Shown piece by piece: positions 9,166-17,839 of a DNA stretch of 64,000 bases; within the stretch, counting starts at the first letter, position 1, and each line of letters starts with the position of its first letter. The stretch is from ASV31 sp965229765 (lineage in GTDB: Bacteria > Pseudomonadota > Alphaproteobacteria > Rhodobacterales > Rhodobacteraceae): positions 1,054,001 through 1,118,000 of the forward strand of contig CBDDJT010000002.1 of assembly GCA_965229765.1 (NCBI GenBank), written 5' to 3'. The notes below the pieces were generated by a model, which saw only the letters and a program-made list of their open reading frames with translations, was not told the DNA's origin and ran no database searches. The position numbers and the translations under genes are program-made.

Positions 9166-9963
9166 TCAACCGCCGGTGAAATTGGGCTTTCGCTTCTGCT
9201 CGAAGGCCTCGACGGCCTCGGCATGGTCCGTGGTGCCGTTGGACAGCGCCTCGTAGGCCATGCAGGTGTCCATCATCGAATGCGCCAGCTGCTTGAGCCC
9301 GATGTTGACCGCCGTCTTGGTCCACTTGATGGATTTCATCGCGCCGCGCCGCAGCTTCGCGACATAGGCGTCGACCGCTTCATCGAGCTCGTCCGCGGGC
9401 ACCGCACGGGTGATCAGACCCATCTCTTGCGCGTCCGGGGCTGTGATGAGATCGCCGGTCATCAGGTAGTGCTTTGCCCGGGCGTAGCCGATCAGCTGCG
9501 GCCAGATCACCGCGCCCCCGTCCCCGGCGGCAAGCCCCACCTTGACGTGCGGATCCCCGAAACGGGCATGGTCGGCGGCGATGATCGTGTCACAGAAGAG
9601 CGCAATGGTCGCGCCAAGCCCCACCGCATCGCCGTTCACCTTGGCGATCAGGATTTTCTCGCAATCGAGCAGTCCGAAGACGATCTTCTTGGCTTCGAGG
9701 ATCGAGGTCTCGAAGAGCTCTGGCTTGTCAAGCATCTCGCGCATACCGCCGATGTCGCCGCCCGCCGAGAAGGCCCGGCCGGCGCCAGTGATGATCACGA
9801 TGTCGACGTCATGGTCCATGCCGATGTCGTAGACCGCGCGGCTGGTCTCTTCGTGCATCTCCGCCGTCATGGCGTTAAGCACATTAGGCTTGTTGAGAGT
9901 CCAGGTCAGCACACGGCCCTTCTTTTCGAAGGTCATGTCCTTGTAGCCGGAATAGTCCACCAT
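9166..9963 (-). CDS. Enoyl-CoA hydratase/isomerase family protein
   Basis: Crotonase-fold protein of 265 aa, complete. The oxyanion-hole block AGRAFSAGGDI sits at 61-71 and the second signature is NGDAVGLGATIALFCD. The C-terminus ends with VEAFEQKRKPNF, a normal crotonase tail. It starts 3 bp after the ADP-forming synthetase stop, so the two are co-transcribed. Paralogous in type to the hydratases at 1546-2325 and 22752-23525, which gives the regulon three crotonases and suggests more than one round of chain processing. Confidence 0.93.
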   Translation of the reverse strand: MVDYSGYKDMTFEKKGRVLTWTLNKPNVLNAMTAEMHEETSRAVYDIGMDHDVDIVIITGAGRAFSAGGDIGGMREMLDKPELFETSILEAKKIVFGLLDCEKILIAKVNGDAVGLGATIALFCDTIIAADHARFGDPHVKVGLAAGDGGAVIWPQLIGYARAKHYLMTGDLITAPDAQEMGLITRAVPADELDEAVDAYVAKLRRGAMKSIKWTKTAVNIGLKQLAHSMMDTCMAYEALSNGTTDHAEAVEAFEQKRKPNFTGG

Positions 9964-9966
9964 TTC

Positions 9967-12093
9967 TCAGGTCTCCCTTTTGGGTGAAGGCCGGGCGTCG
10001 GAGCCGACCACCAATGCATCGAGAATGACAAGTCCGTCCGGGAACAGCCGCACGGGGTTGAGGTCGAGTGTTTCGAGGGTTTCCGCATTGGCCGCGGCAA
10101 ACTGTGACACCCGAACGAGAAGATCCGTCAGCGCGGCGATGTCCGCACCCGCGGTGCCGCGCACGCCGTCAAGTAGCGCGCGGCCACGGATCTCGTCGAT
10201 CATGGATCGGGCCTCGCCGGGGCCAAAGGGCGCCAGGCGGAACGCAACGTCCTTCAGGACCTCGACATGGATACCGCCAAGGCCGAACATCACCGCCGGC
10301 CCGAAGACTGGGTCACGGTTGACGCCGACGATGGCCTCGATCCCCTCGGGAACCATCTGGGCGACGATGACGCCTTCGATGCGGGCGCCAGGGGCCTTGT
10401 CCTCGGCCCGAGCGACCAGTGTTGCAAAGGCTTGCGCGGCGGCTTCGGCCCCTTCGACACCGACGATCACGCCGCCGATCTCGGTCTTGTGCAGGATGTC
10501 CGGGGACGCGATCTTCATCACAACGGGGCCGCCGGCCTCGGTCATTGCCGCAGCCGCGTGTTCGGCGCTGACGACCAGCGTTTCAACGGGCAGGGACAGG
10601 CCGGCGTCGCGCAGAAGGCTTTTGGAGGCGTGTTCGGACAGGGCGCCGGGCGCAATCACGCCGGCGGGCAGGTCAGCCTGCGCGTCCTCGGTCGGTCGGG
10701 ACCAGACGCGCGCGAACCATGCCAGGGCGCCAAGCGCCCGCACCGCCCGGTCGGCATCCTCGAAGACCAGGAACCCCGCCGCCTCGTAGGTGCGGATGGT
10801 GTCCTCGGGTCCGATCATCTCGAGCGCGACGATACGGTCGCCATACCCCTTACAGCCGTCCATGATAGCGTCTCGCAGCGGGTCGGCGAGCGTGCGGGTC
10901 ATCGGCAATGTGGAGAAGAACCCAAGCAGCATGTCGTAGCCGCCCAGTTCGAGCATGACCTGCATGTTACGCGACAGAAGGGACATGTCATTGAGCGCCT
11001 GCGCCGTCGTGTCGACCGGATTGTCCACGGTGGCGAACGGCAGCAGCTCCTGCAGGATCTTCGCGGCATCCTGAGGCATGGGCGCAACGTCGAGGGCGTT
11101 GCGCTCTGCCGCATCGGAAATCAACACCCCCGCCCCACCGGACAAGGTCACGACGCCCAGCTTGTCGCCCTTGGGAAAGACGCCCCGGGCGCAGGCATAG
11201 GCCACGTCCACCTGCTCTTCGGTCGTGGTCGCGCGGTACACGCCATACTGGCGGAAAAGCGCGTCGTAGATCACGTCGGACCCGGCCAACGACGCGGTGT
11301 GAGAACTGGCGGCACGCGCGCCGACCTCGGACCGACCGACCTTCATCATGATCACCGGCTTGCGGTTGCGGCGGGCGAGGTCGAGTGCTGCGCGGAACCG
11401 CGCACCGTTCCGGACGCCCTCGACATAGGCCATGATGACCTTCACGTCCTCGCGTCCCGCCATCCATTCGAGCGCCTCGGCGACATCGATGTCGGCCTCG
11501 TTGCCCGTGGTCATCCAGTAAGTCACGCCCATGCCGCGCATACGCGCGAGCGTCGCGATGTGGCTGCCATAGGCACCGGACTGGCTGACGATGCCAACGG
11601 GGCCGGGCCCGGGCTTGTCGCGGTCGAGAGACTGGGTGAACGTGCCGAAGAAGCCGGTCGCGGAGTTGAAGATGCCCAGGCAATTGGGGCCAAGAAGCCG
11701 CAGGCCACCGGCCTTTGCGATCTCGACGATCCGGTCCTGCAGCGCCTGCCCCTCGATCCCACTTTCGGCGTAGCCGGCCGAGCAGACGATGGCCGCCCGC
11801 ACGCCACGCGCCACGCAGTCCTGCACCGCCTGCTCGGTCCCAGCGGCGGGCACGAACAAAAGCGCGACGTCAGGCACTTCCGGAAGATCGGCGAGCGTCG
11901 GATACGCCTTGAGCCCCTGGATTTCGTCCCTTTTGGGGTTCACCGGATAGATCTGGCCGGTGTAGTTCCCCTCCAGCAGGTATCTCACGGCACGACCCGA
12001 AATCCGGTTGGGATCGCTCGACGCGCCGACGATGGCGACGGAGTCGGGCTGCATGAGGTAGTCGAGGCCGTTCTGCGGTGCGGTATTGGTCAT
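9967..12093 (-). CDS. Acetate-CoA ligase family protein (ADP-forming acyl-CoA synthetase)
   Basis: About 708 aa with three parts in order: a CoA-binding Rossmann domain (DSVAIVGASSDPNRISG near the N-terminus), a succinyl-CoA-ligase-like region with the phosphorylatable His in SSHTASLAGSD, and a C-terminal ATP-grasp domain (GPVVMKIASPDILHKTEIGG). This fused alpha-beta layout is that of NDP-forming acyl-CoA synthetases. The start at 12093 (MTNTAPQ) is preferred because GGAGAG lies 9 bp upstream; the ATG at 12102 abuts that sequence. It makes or uses an acyl-CoA with ATP/ADP and phosphate. Substrate unknown. Confidence 0.92.
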   Translation of the reverse strand: MTNTAPQNGLDYLMQPDSVAIVGASSDPNRISGRAVRYLLEGNYTGQIYPVNPKRDEIQGLKAYPTLADLPEVPDVALLFVPAAGTEQAVQDCVARGVRAAIVCSAGYAESGIEGQALQDRIVEIAKAGGLRLLGPNCLGIFNSATGFFGTFTQSLDRDKPGPGPVGIVSQSGAYGSHIATLARMRGMGVTYWMTTGNEADIDVAEALEWMAGREDVKVIMAYVEGVRNGARFRAALDLARRNRKPVIMMKVGRSEVGARAASSHTASLAGSDVIYDALFRQYGVYRATTTEEQVDVAYACARGVFPKGDKLGVVTLSGGAGVLISDAAERNALDVAPMPQDAAKILQELLPFATVDNPVDTTAQALNDMSLLSRNMQVMLELGGYDMLLGFFSTLPMTRTLADPLRDAIMDGCKGYGDRIVALEMIGPEDTIRTYEAAGFLVFEDADRAVRALGALAWFARVWSRPTEDAQADLPAGVIAPGALSEHASKSLLRDAGLSLPVETLVVSAEHAAAAMTEAGGPVVMKIASPDILHKTEIGGVIVGVEGAEAAAQAFATLVARAEDKAPGARIEGVIVAQMVPEGIEAIVGVNRDPVFGPAVMFGLGGIHVEVLKDVAFRLAPFGPGEARSMIDEIRGRALLDGVRGTAGADIAALTDLLVRVSQFAAANAETLETLDLNPVRLFPDGLVILDALVVGSDARPSPKRET

Positions 12094-12113
12094 GTCTTTC
12101 ATCTCTCCGGCCC

Positions 12114-13349
12114 CTAGAAGCCCAGGCCGTTCTTGAGCAGATCGCGCGCCACGGTGCGGCGCTGGATTTCGGTTGTCCCGTCCGGGATCCGCATGGTGCG
12201 GGTAAAACGGAAGCCTGCTTCAAGCCGCAACTCGTTGGTCAGCCCCATGCCGCCGTGGACCTGGATCGCCCGGTCAAAGACCCTGTGCGCCGCCTCGGTG
12301 CAGTGCCACTTGACCATTGAGAGTTCCGCCAGGGCGCGCTCGCCCCGCTCCAGCCGGCGGGCCGCGTCAAGCAGCATGGTCTCGGCCGCGTAGATATCCA
12401 GCGCACACTCGGCCAGGAGGCTTTCCACCGCGCCGTGCCGTCCAATCGCCTGGCCAAACGTCCTTCGCTCGCGGGCATAGTCCAGCGATTGGGCTAGCGC
12501 CCAACGAGCAAGTCCGACGCAGGTGGCCGACAGGCCTAGCCGCCCGATGTTGACGCCAGTCATCGCGACCTTCAGGCCTTCATCCACAGGGCCAAGGCGA
12601 TGGCTGTCCGACACCCGTACCTGATCGAACGACAGGATTCCGATTTCCGCGCCCAGCTCGCCCATTGTGGGGATCGGCGAGACCACGCCGAACCCCGGCT
12701 GGTCCGCGTTCACGAGAAAGCCGGTGATCCCGCCCTTGCGCGCCGCAGCCATGTCCGGGTCGGTCACGGCGAAGACCATGATATGATCGGCATAGGGGCC
12801 GTTGGTGATCCACTGCTTGGTGCCGGTCAGCACCCAGTCGTCGCCATCGCGGGTGGCCCGGGTCGTCATGGCGAACACGTCGGACCCCGCGTCCGGTTCG
12901 CTGAGCGCAAAACAGGATGTCCGTTCGCCCGAGGCAACGCCCGGCAAGTATCGGTCGTGCAGTGCGGGGTCCAGATGGGTCAGCACCGGCGAAAGCCCAT
13001 TGGTGAAGGGCGATGGGATCACCACCGGATGGACCAGCACCCGCCCAGGCCCCGCCTCTTCGGAAACTAGCGCGTTGAGGTAGACCGCCGCGACGGGGCC
13101 AAACCCGCCGCCGCCAAGCGGCGCAGGACCGAACATCGTGTAAAAACCGGCCTCGGCGCTCTTGCGGCGCACTTCGGCCCTGAGGGCCAGGATCTCAGGG
13201 GTGTAACGCCCGGTCTCGTCGTAGATGCGGCGCGGGCTGGACAGCAGATCGGCGTTGGCGCGTTCGAGTGGCACAACCTCGGCGGCAAGGAAACGCCGCA
13301 GCGCCTCCCCGACGGCCATGACCTCTTCAGGCAGCCCCTTGGTGTCCAT
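12114..13349 (-). CDS. Acyl-CoA dehydrogenase
   Basis: 411-aa dehydrogenase. Marks: CFALSEPDAGSDVFAMTTRA, TKQWITNG, YARERRTFGQAI, QVHGGMGLTNEL. The canonical catalytic position reads PDGTTEIQRR, with Asp in place of Glu. It begins 1 bp after the DUF35 stop and lies in the part of the operon with the thiolase-like and hot-dog genes. In actinobacterial steroid side-chain loci such dehydrogenases work beside hot-dog, DUF35 and thiolase-like aldolase proteins, so a similar role in shortening a branched side chain is a reasonable inference here. Confidence 0.93.
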   Translation of the reverse strand: MDTKGLPEEVMAVGEALRRFLAAEVVPLERANADLLSSPRRIYDETGRYTPEILALRAEVRRKSAEAGFYTMFGPAPLGGGGFGPVAAVYLNALVSEEAGPGRVLVHPVVIPSPFTNGLSPVLTHLDPALHDRYLPGVASGERTSCFALSEPDAGSDVFAMTTRATRDGDDWVLTGTKQWITNGPYADHIMVFAVTDPDMAAARKGGITGFLVNADQPGFGVVSPIPTMGELGAEIGILSFDQVRVSDSHRLGPVDEGLKVAMTGVNIGRLGLSATCVGLARWALAQSLDYARERRTFGQAIGRHGAVESLLAECALDIYAAETMLLDAARRLERGERALAELSMVKWHCTEAAHRVFDRAIQVHGGMGLTNELRLEAGFRFTRTMRIPDGTTEIQRRTVARDLLKNGLGF

Positions 13350-13350
13350 G

Positions 13351-13794
13351 TCAGCCGTCCGCCAGCACGAACTTTGGCAGGGTCACATCATCGGTCACGT
13401 CCTCGAAGCGGACGCGGACGCTGGCCCCGATGGCCACGTCGTCCACGTTGTCTACCACGACATTGGTCAGCATCCGCGGCCCCTCGGCCAGGGTGATCAA
13501 GGCGATGATGTAGGGCACGTCGTCGGCAAAGGCCGGGCCGGCTGGGCGACGGGCAACCGTGAAGGAATAGATCTCGCCCGTGCCGGACACGTCCGTCCAA
13601 TCCAGGTCCGCCGAATGGCAATGGGGGCACAACTCGCGCGGATAAAAGTGGTATTCCCCGCAGCCCCGGCACTTCGGGATCGTCAGCCGATGCTCCTTTG
13701 CCGCATCCCAGAAAGGCTTGGTCCCTGGGTCGATGACCGGAAGAGGCTTTGCATAGCTCGGGTCGGTGTTTTGTTGTGGTACCGCGTCGATCAT
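13351..13794 (-). CDS. Zn-ribbon domain-containing OB-fold protein (DUF35)
   Basis: 147 aa with an N-terminal rubredoxin-like zinc ribbon (Cys42, Cys45, Cys56, Cys59 in CRGCGEYHFYPRELCPHC) followed by a DUF35 OB fold (GTGEIYSFTVARR). DUF35 proteins are usual partners of thiolase-fold enzymes: in the Ltp2/ChsH2-type side-chain aldolases the DUF35 domain completes the active complex. The thiolase-fold gene lies 14 bp upstream in the same operon, so this is predicted to be its small subunit or chaperoning partner. Confidence 0.93.
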   Translation of the reverse strand: MIDAVPQQNTDPSYAKPLPVIDPGTKPFWDAAKEHRLTIPKCRGCGEYHFYPRELCPHCHSADLDWTDVSGTGEIYSFTVARRPAGPAFADDVPYIIALITLAEGPRMLTNVVVDNVDDVAIGASVRVRFEDVTDDVTLPKFVLADG

Positions 13795-13808
13795 CGTCTG
13801 TCCCCCTC

Positions 13809-14975
13809 TCAGGAATTCGCCAGGATCACGGTGGCGCCGCTAGACAGCGTGCCGCCGGTGCCATGGACAAGCGCAGTCTCGACGCCCGCCACCTGTCGGT
13901 CGCCGGCCTCGCCGCGCATCTGCCGGACCGCCTCGATCAACAGGAAGATCCCGTACATGCCCGGATGGCAGTAGGAGAGCCCGCCCCCGTTGGTGTTCAT
14001 CGGGAAGTCGCCGCCCGGTGCCGTGCGCTGGTTCGAGACGAACGCGCCCCCTCCCCCGCGCTCGGCAAATCCAAGGGCCTCGAGCGTCAGAAGGACTGTG
14101 ATGGTGAAACTGTCGTAGCATTCCACGATGTCGATGGCGTCATGGCCGATGCCGGCCGTCTCGAACGCGGTCTTGCCCGACATCTCTGCCGCGGTCAGCC
14201 GGGCGAGATCGGGCATGGCACCGATGGACCAGTGCGTATGCGCTTCGCCGAAACCGCGGACATAGGCCGGCTTGCGGCCCGAGGCCCTGGCATTCTCGGC
14301 AGTGGTGACGACAATCGCCCCCGCGCCATCCGTGACCAGGCAGCAATCGAAGAGCTTGAGCGGGTCCGAGATCGGCATCGAACCCATCACGTCGTCGATG
14401 CTCATGTCCTCGCGTCGCGTGGCCTGCGGGTTCAACTGCGCCCACTTGCGGGTCGCCACGGCGATCTCAGCCAACTGCTCCTCGGTGGTGCCGTGCTCGT
14501 GCATGTGGCGGCGCGCAGCGAGGGCGTATCCGCCGACGGGCTGCGGGATGCCCCAGATGTTTTCGAACTGCATCGTAAGCGTCGCGGGACGGCCGCCGAG
14601 GCTGCGGCTGCGGTCGCTGCGCTGGGTCGAGCCGTAGACAATCAGGGCGACATCGCAGTAACCGCGTTCGACGGCCATGGCGGCGTGGGCCACATGGGCC
14701 TCGAAAGCCGCGCCGCCGATGTTGGTGGCATCGACGAAGCGCGGATAGATGCCGAGGTACTCGCCCAGCGTCACCGTAGGCAACTGCCCCGGCCCGGGCA
14801 CCCCCCAGAGACCGGCGCACAGCAGGCCGTCGACCTCGCCCATCGCGATGCCGGCATCATCCAGCGCCGCCTTGGCCGCGCGGGCTTGGGCCTGAAGAAC
14901 GGAGCCGCCGCCGACGACCTTGCCGTCCTGCAGCGGGACGTCCCCAACCCCGAGGATCACAGCTTCACGCGCCAT
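13809..14975 (-). CDS. Thiolase-fold protein lacking both catalytic cysteines (SCP-x/Ltp2-like)
   Basis: 388 aa, close to the length of lipid-transfer-type thiolases. The fold is clear from VDGLLCAGLWG, CCLVTDGAGAIV, ECYDSFTITVLLTLE and NTNGGGLSYCHPGMYG. The acyl-accepting cysteine expected near residue 86-90 is replaced (TNIGGAAFEA at 84-93), and the C-terminal CGGG motif reads VHGTGG (360-365). The histidine of the GHP-type motif is kept (CHPG at 326-329). That pattern fits the Ltp2/SAL branch, in which thiolase-fold proteins act as retro-aldol lyases together with DUF35 partners, rather than as claisen thiolases. The DUF35 gene follows directly and two hot-dog genes precede it, matching that scheme. 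Confidence 0.88.
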   Translation of the reverse strand: MAREAVILGVGDVPLQDGKVVGGGSVLQAQARAAKAALDDAGIAMGEVDGLLCAGLWGVPGPGQLPTVTLGEYLGIYPRFVDATNIGGAAFEAHVAHAAMAVERGYCDVALIVYGSTQRSDRSRSLGGRPATLTMQFENIWGIPQPVGGYALAARRHMHEHGTTEEQLAEIAVATRKWAQLNPQATRREDMSIDDVMGSMPISDPLKLFDCCLVTDGAGAIVVTTAENARASGRKPAYVRGFGEAHTHWSIGAMPDLARLTAAEMSGKTAFETAGIGHDAIDIVECYDSFTITVLLTLEALGFAERGGGGAFVSNQRTAPGGDFPMNTNGGGLSYCHPGMYGIFLLIEAVRQMRGEAGDRQVAGVETALVHGTGGTLSSGATVILANS

Positions 14976-15414
14976 CGCTTGATTCCTTCTCTGTGGATGT
15001 GGGAAAGCGGACGGTCCCGGCGAGAACCTTGCGCTCGCCCGCGGTACAGCTCAGCGCGCAGATCGCAGTGCCGTCCGCTTCGACCTCGGTCACCTCGGCG
15101 TGCAGCCTGATGCGGTCATCGACAAAGACCGGCCCGATGAAGGCGACCTCGATCTCACCGCCTTCATCGAAGGCGCCGCCGGTCCAGCGGTTCAGCATCT
15201 CGGCGGCGTAGGCCAGCGTCATCAGCCCGTGAGCGATGGTCCGGCCAAATGGCCCCGTGGCCGAATACTCGGGGTCGACATGGATCGGGTTGTGATCGCC
15301 GGTCGCCTCGGCATAGCGGTCGATATCCGTTTGCCTGACCGTCCGCTCGAAAAGCGGTGCGGCATCACCCACGGCACGGGGGCCGTGCGGGGCGCCGGCG
15401 CCATCCGCGCTCAT
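14965..15414 (-). CDS. MaoC-like hot-dog dehydratase (hydratase subunit)
   Basis: 149 aa. The hydratase-2 motif is intact: YAEATGDHNPIHVDPEYS with catalytic Asp40 and His45, followed by FGRTIAHGLMT. It overlaps the next gene (thiolase-like) by 11 bp and the previous hot-dog gene by 4 bp. Paired with the non-canonical hot-dog protein at 15411-15824 it resembles heteromeric MaoC hydratases that hydrate bulky enoyl-CoAs before retro-aldol cleavage. Hydration of the pathway enoyl-CoA is the likely reaction. Confidence 0.9.
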   Translation of the reverse strand: MSADGAGAPHGPRAVGDAAPLFERTVRQTDIDRYAEATGDHNPIHVDPEYSATGPFGRTIAHGLMTLAYAAEMLNRWTGGAFDEGGEIEVAFIGPVFVDDRIRLHAEVTEVEADGTAICALSCTAGERKVLAGTVRFPTSTEKESSDGA

Positions 15415-15824
15415 GCCGATGTCCCCCAGATCGAGGTGATCCGGCCGCGTGCCACCACCTGCCCATCGCTGTCGGTCGCCGTGAAGTCAGAGATGACATA
15501 GGGGCGCTCGCGGCGAATGTATTTTTCCACCACACTTGCACTCAACGTCAGACGCTCCCCAACGCGCAGCGCCCGGGCAAAGCGCATCGATTGCTTTGCA
15601 TGGATACCGCCAGGCGGGCTGTTCCGGGCCTTTAGAAGATCGACGAGGTAGACCGAGGCCAGCATCGAGGGGGCGCTGCCCGTATCCGGCCCATAGGCCG
15701 GATCCGTGTTGCCGGTAGCCTCTAGAAATCCGCGAACCTGCGCCTCGGTGACATCGAAGTGAAGGGGTGTCTCGGGAAACCGGTCCCCCACCTCGATCCC
15801 GGCGAATGTCGCGTAGCCCGCCAT
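15411..15824 (-). CDS. MaoC N-terminal/FAS1-like hot-dog protein, probable non-catalytic partner
   Basis: 137 aa of the FAS1-like dehydratase type. The region that would hold the catalytic Asp/His instead reads FLEATGNTDPAYGPDTG, while the hot-dog helix (APSMLASVYLVDLL) and the C-terminal strands with RVGERLTLSASV are present. Such half-proteins usually form heterodimers with a catalytic MaoC protein, and the gene for one overlaps this stop by 4 bp (15411-15414). Predicted role: the substrate-binding half of an enoyl-CoA hydratase. Confidence 0.87.
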   Translation of the reverse strand: MAGYATFAGIEVGDRFPETPLHFDVTEAQVRGFLEATGNTDPAYGPDTGSAPSMLASVYLVDLLKARNSPPGGIHAKQSMRFARALRVGERLTLSASVVEKYIRRERPYVISDFTATDSDGQVVARGRITSIWGTSA

Positions 15825-15827
15825 CGA

Positions 15828-16739
15828 TCAGACGGGCGTCCAGGAGAAGACATCGCGCGACATCTCGAGCGGCACGAAAGAGCGTTTGAGCGCCGGGGTC
15901 ATGTGATCGCGCAGGGTCTCTGGCGTCCAGCCTTCGGACCGGTGTGCCGAGGCGAGCGGCCGCGGCTGGCTCATCACGAAGATCTCGTTGCCGCGCACGG
16001 CGAATATCTGGCCGTTCACCTCTTTGGCGTCGTTCGAGCCGAGATAGGTGGCAACCACGGCGACCTTGTCCGGGGTCAGGGTCTGAAGCCCTTTCAACCG
16101 CTCTTCCTGATCGGGAGTATTCGGGATCGATCCGACCATCCGGCTCCACGCGAAAGGCGAGATGCAGTTCGAGCGGACGTTGAAGCGTGCCATGTCGAGG
16201 GCAAGCGACTTGGACAGCCCGATGATGCCCATCTTGGCCGCCGAGTAATTCGCCTGCCCGGGGTTGCCGACCAGCCCGGAGGTCGAGGTCATGTGCACGA
16301 AGGCGCCGCTCTCCTGCGCCCGAAAGCGGGTTGCCGCAGCGCGGCTGACATTGAAGCTGCCGTAGAGATGGACCTTGAGAACGGCATCCCAGTCGTCGAA
16401 GCTCATCTTGTGAAAGATGACGTCGCGCAGGATGCCGGCGTTGTTGACCACGATGTCGATCTTTCCAAAAGCATCGACGGCCTTGGCGACCATGGCTTCT
16501 GCATCATCAAACTCGGCAACGGACCCGAAATCGGCCACCGCCTCGCCGCCCGCCGCCTCGATCTCCTTGACGACCTCGGTGGCCGGGGCGTCGGATTCGT
16601 CGCTGCCATCGAGGCCGACGCCCCGGTCGTTGACCACGATCCTGGCGCCCTGAGCCGCCATGCTGAGCGCGATCTCGCGGCCGATCCCGCGCCCTGCCCC
16701 GGTGACGACCACCGACTTTCCTTCCAGCATCTTCCCCAT
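15828..16739 (-). CDS. SDR-family oxidoreductase (multifunctional-enzyme-2-like hydroxyacyl-CoA dehydrogenase)
   Basis: 303 aa. The start at 16739 (MGKMLEGKSVVVTGAGRGIG) follows a GAGAGGA ribosome site; longer upstream frame rejected. TGAGRGIG cofactor loop, NNAG, catalytic Ser in HMTSTSG, and YSAAK are all present. The insertion after the second strand (NDRGVGLDGSDESD) and the extended C-terminus are typical of peroxisomal-type 3-hydroxyacyl-CoA dehydrogenases. The stop is 3 bp from the hot-dog gene start. Likely oxidises the 3-hydroxyacyl-CoA of the pathway. Confidence 0.9.
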   Translation of the reverse strand: MGKMLEGKSVVVTGAGRGIGREIALSMAAQGARIVVNDRGVGLDGSDESDAPATEVVKEIEAAGGEAVADFGSVAEFDDAEAMVAKAVDAFGKIDIVVNNAGILRDVIFHKMSFDDWDAVLKVHLYGSFNVSRAAATRFRAQESGAFVHMTSTSGLVGNPGQANYSAAKMGIIGLSKSLALDMARFNVRSNCISPFAWSRMVGSIPNTPDQEERLKGLQTLTPDKVAVVATYLGSNDAKEVNGQIFAVRGNEIFVMSQPRPLASAHRSEGWTPETLRDHMTPALKRSFVPLEMSRDVFSWTPV

Positions 16740-16831
16740 GGCGTACTGTCCTCTCGTTCCCAGTTCGGACGCGACCGCTGCTCCGTCTGCGGCGCGGTCG
16801 CTTTCTTGGTTCGGTCGATCCGAGCGGCGGA

Positions 16832-17587
16832 TCAGACCATCCAGCGGCCCCCATCGACGACCACGGACTGGCCGGTCATGTAGCGGGAATCCTCGCTGGC
16901 GAGGAAGGCCGCGACGCTGGCGATATCCTCCGGCTCGGCAAAGCATTTCATCGGGATCGAGTCGCGGATCAAAGACAGGTAGTCATCTGAAATCCGGTCA
17001 AGCACCTTGGTCTTGGTGACGCCCGGGCAGACCGCGTTGACATTGACGCCGAAGCCCGCGAGCTCTCGCGCGAGGGACCGGGTGAACCCGATCACGCCCA
17101 TTTTCGCCGCCGCGTAATCCGCGATGCCGATCTCGCCGGCCATACCCGCATTCGAGGCGACATTGACGATCTTGCCCTTGCCCGCCTCGCGCATTTTCGG
17201 AACCACCTGGCGCGAAGCGGTCATTGTCGCAACAAGCGACACTTCGAGCACGAAGCGCCAGACCTCGGGATCGCTGTTGTAGAACTCCGACGCCTTGTCG
17301 CGGGCGCTTTGTCCGACGTTGTTCATCAGCACATCGATAAACCCGCTCTCGGCATAGATCTTCTCGAACGCGGCCTCGACATTACCTCGGTCGGTGCAGT
17401 CCCCCGGGATCGACAGGACGTCAGCGCCTTCGGCCTTCAGAAGGTCCGCCGTTTCGGCCAGCCCATGCGGATCCAGATCGATGACCGCGAGCCGCGCGCC
17501 TTCCTGTGCAAAGCGGATGGCGCTGGCCCGCCCGATCCCGCTCCCGGCACCGGTGACCACAGCCAGCTTGTTCTCCAGTCTGCGCAT
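16832..17587 (-). CDS. SDR-family oxidoreductase, first gene of the 14-gene operon
   Basis: 251 aa. The start at 17587 (MRRLENKLAVVTGAGSGIG) is preferred to an in-frame start at 17659, which would run into non-family sequence. TGAGSGIG, NNVG, Ser in NVASNAG and YAAAK are present; IDLD after the second strand points to NAD. It heads the long minus-strand operon, and the shared palindrome (site B) lies about 80 bp upstream. A 92-bp gap to the next SDR is the largest inside the operon, so an internal promoter there is possible. Confidence 0.92.
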   Translation of the reverse strand: MRRLENKLAVVTGAGSGIGRASAIRFAQEGARLAVIDLDPHGLAETADLLKAEGADVLSIPGDCTDRGNVEAAFEKIYAESGFIDVLMNNVGQSARDKASEFYNSDPEVWRFVLEVSLVATMTASRQVVPKMREAGKGKIVNVASNAGMAGEIGIADYAAAKMGVIGFTRSLARELAGFGVNVNAVCPGVTKTKVLDRISDDYLSLIRDSIPMKCFAEPEDIASVAAFLASEDSRYMTGQSVVVDGGRWMV

Positions 17588-17667
17588 TTGTTGCGACCTC
17601 CCCTCGCTGCGGAGCTGGCCCGCATTCGCAACCGAGGCTCTTTTCAGGCGACCCGGCACCTCAGAAA

Positions 17668-17683
17668 ACTAACAGTTGTTCGA
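17668..17683. promoter_or_regulatory. Palindromic operator, site B
   Basis: ACTAACAGTTGTTCGA, matching the TCNAAC-N4-GTTNGA consensus with one outer base different. It lies about 80 bp upstream of the first gene of the 14-gene minus-strand operon (start 17587). Confidence 0.7.
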
Positions 17684-17773
17684 ATTTGTGGCAAGGCCTG
17701 AAAGCCCCACCTCGCGGGCAGCGCAAAGGCGTATTTGAGAAGCGGTGGACAAGGTACCGCTGCACAGCTTACG

Positions 17774-17789
17774 CCTAACAGGTGTTCGA
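17774..17789. promoter_or_regulatory. Palindromic operator, site C
   Basis: CCTAACAGGTGTTCGA, the same motif as site B, 106 bp centre to centre from it. It lies about 50 bp before the plus-strand NmrA-like gene (start 17840). Sites B and C thus flank the two divergent promoters of this 252-bp gap. Confidence 0.7.
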
Positions 17790-17839
17790 ATTTGCCGGCT
17801 GACGCGACCGCTGGCGCCGAAGAGAGGGCCCTGAAAAGC

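Noticed and set aside
10267..12117. 616-codon plus-strand open frame
   Set aside because: It lies exactly opposite the ADP-forming synthetase, whose CoA-binding, His and ATP-grasp motifs are clear; the plus reading has none.
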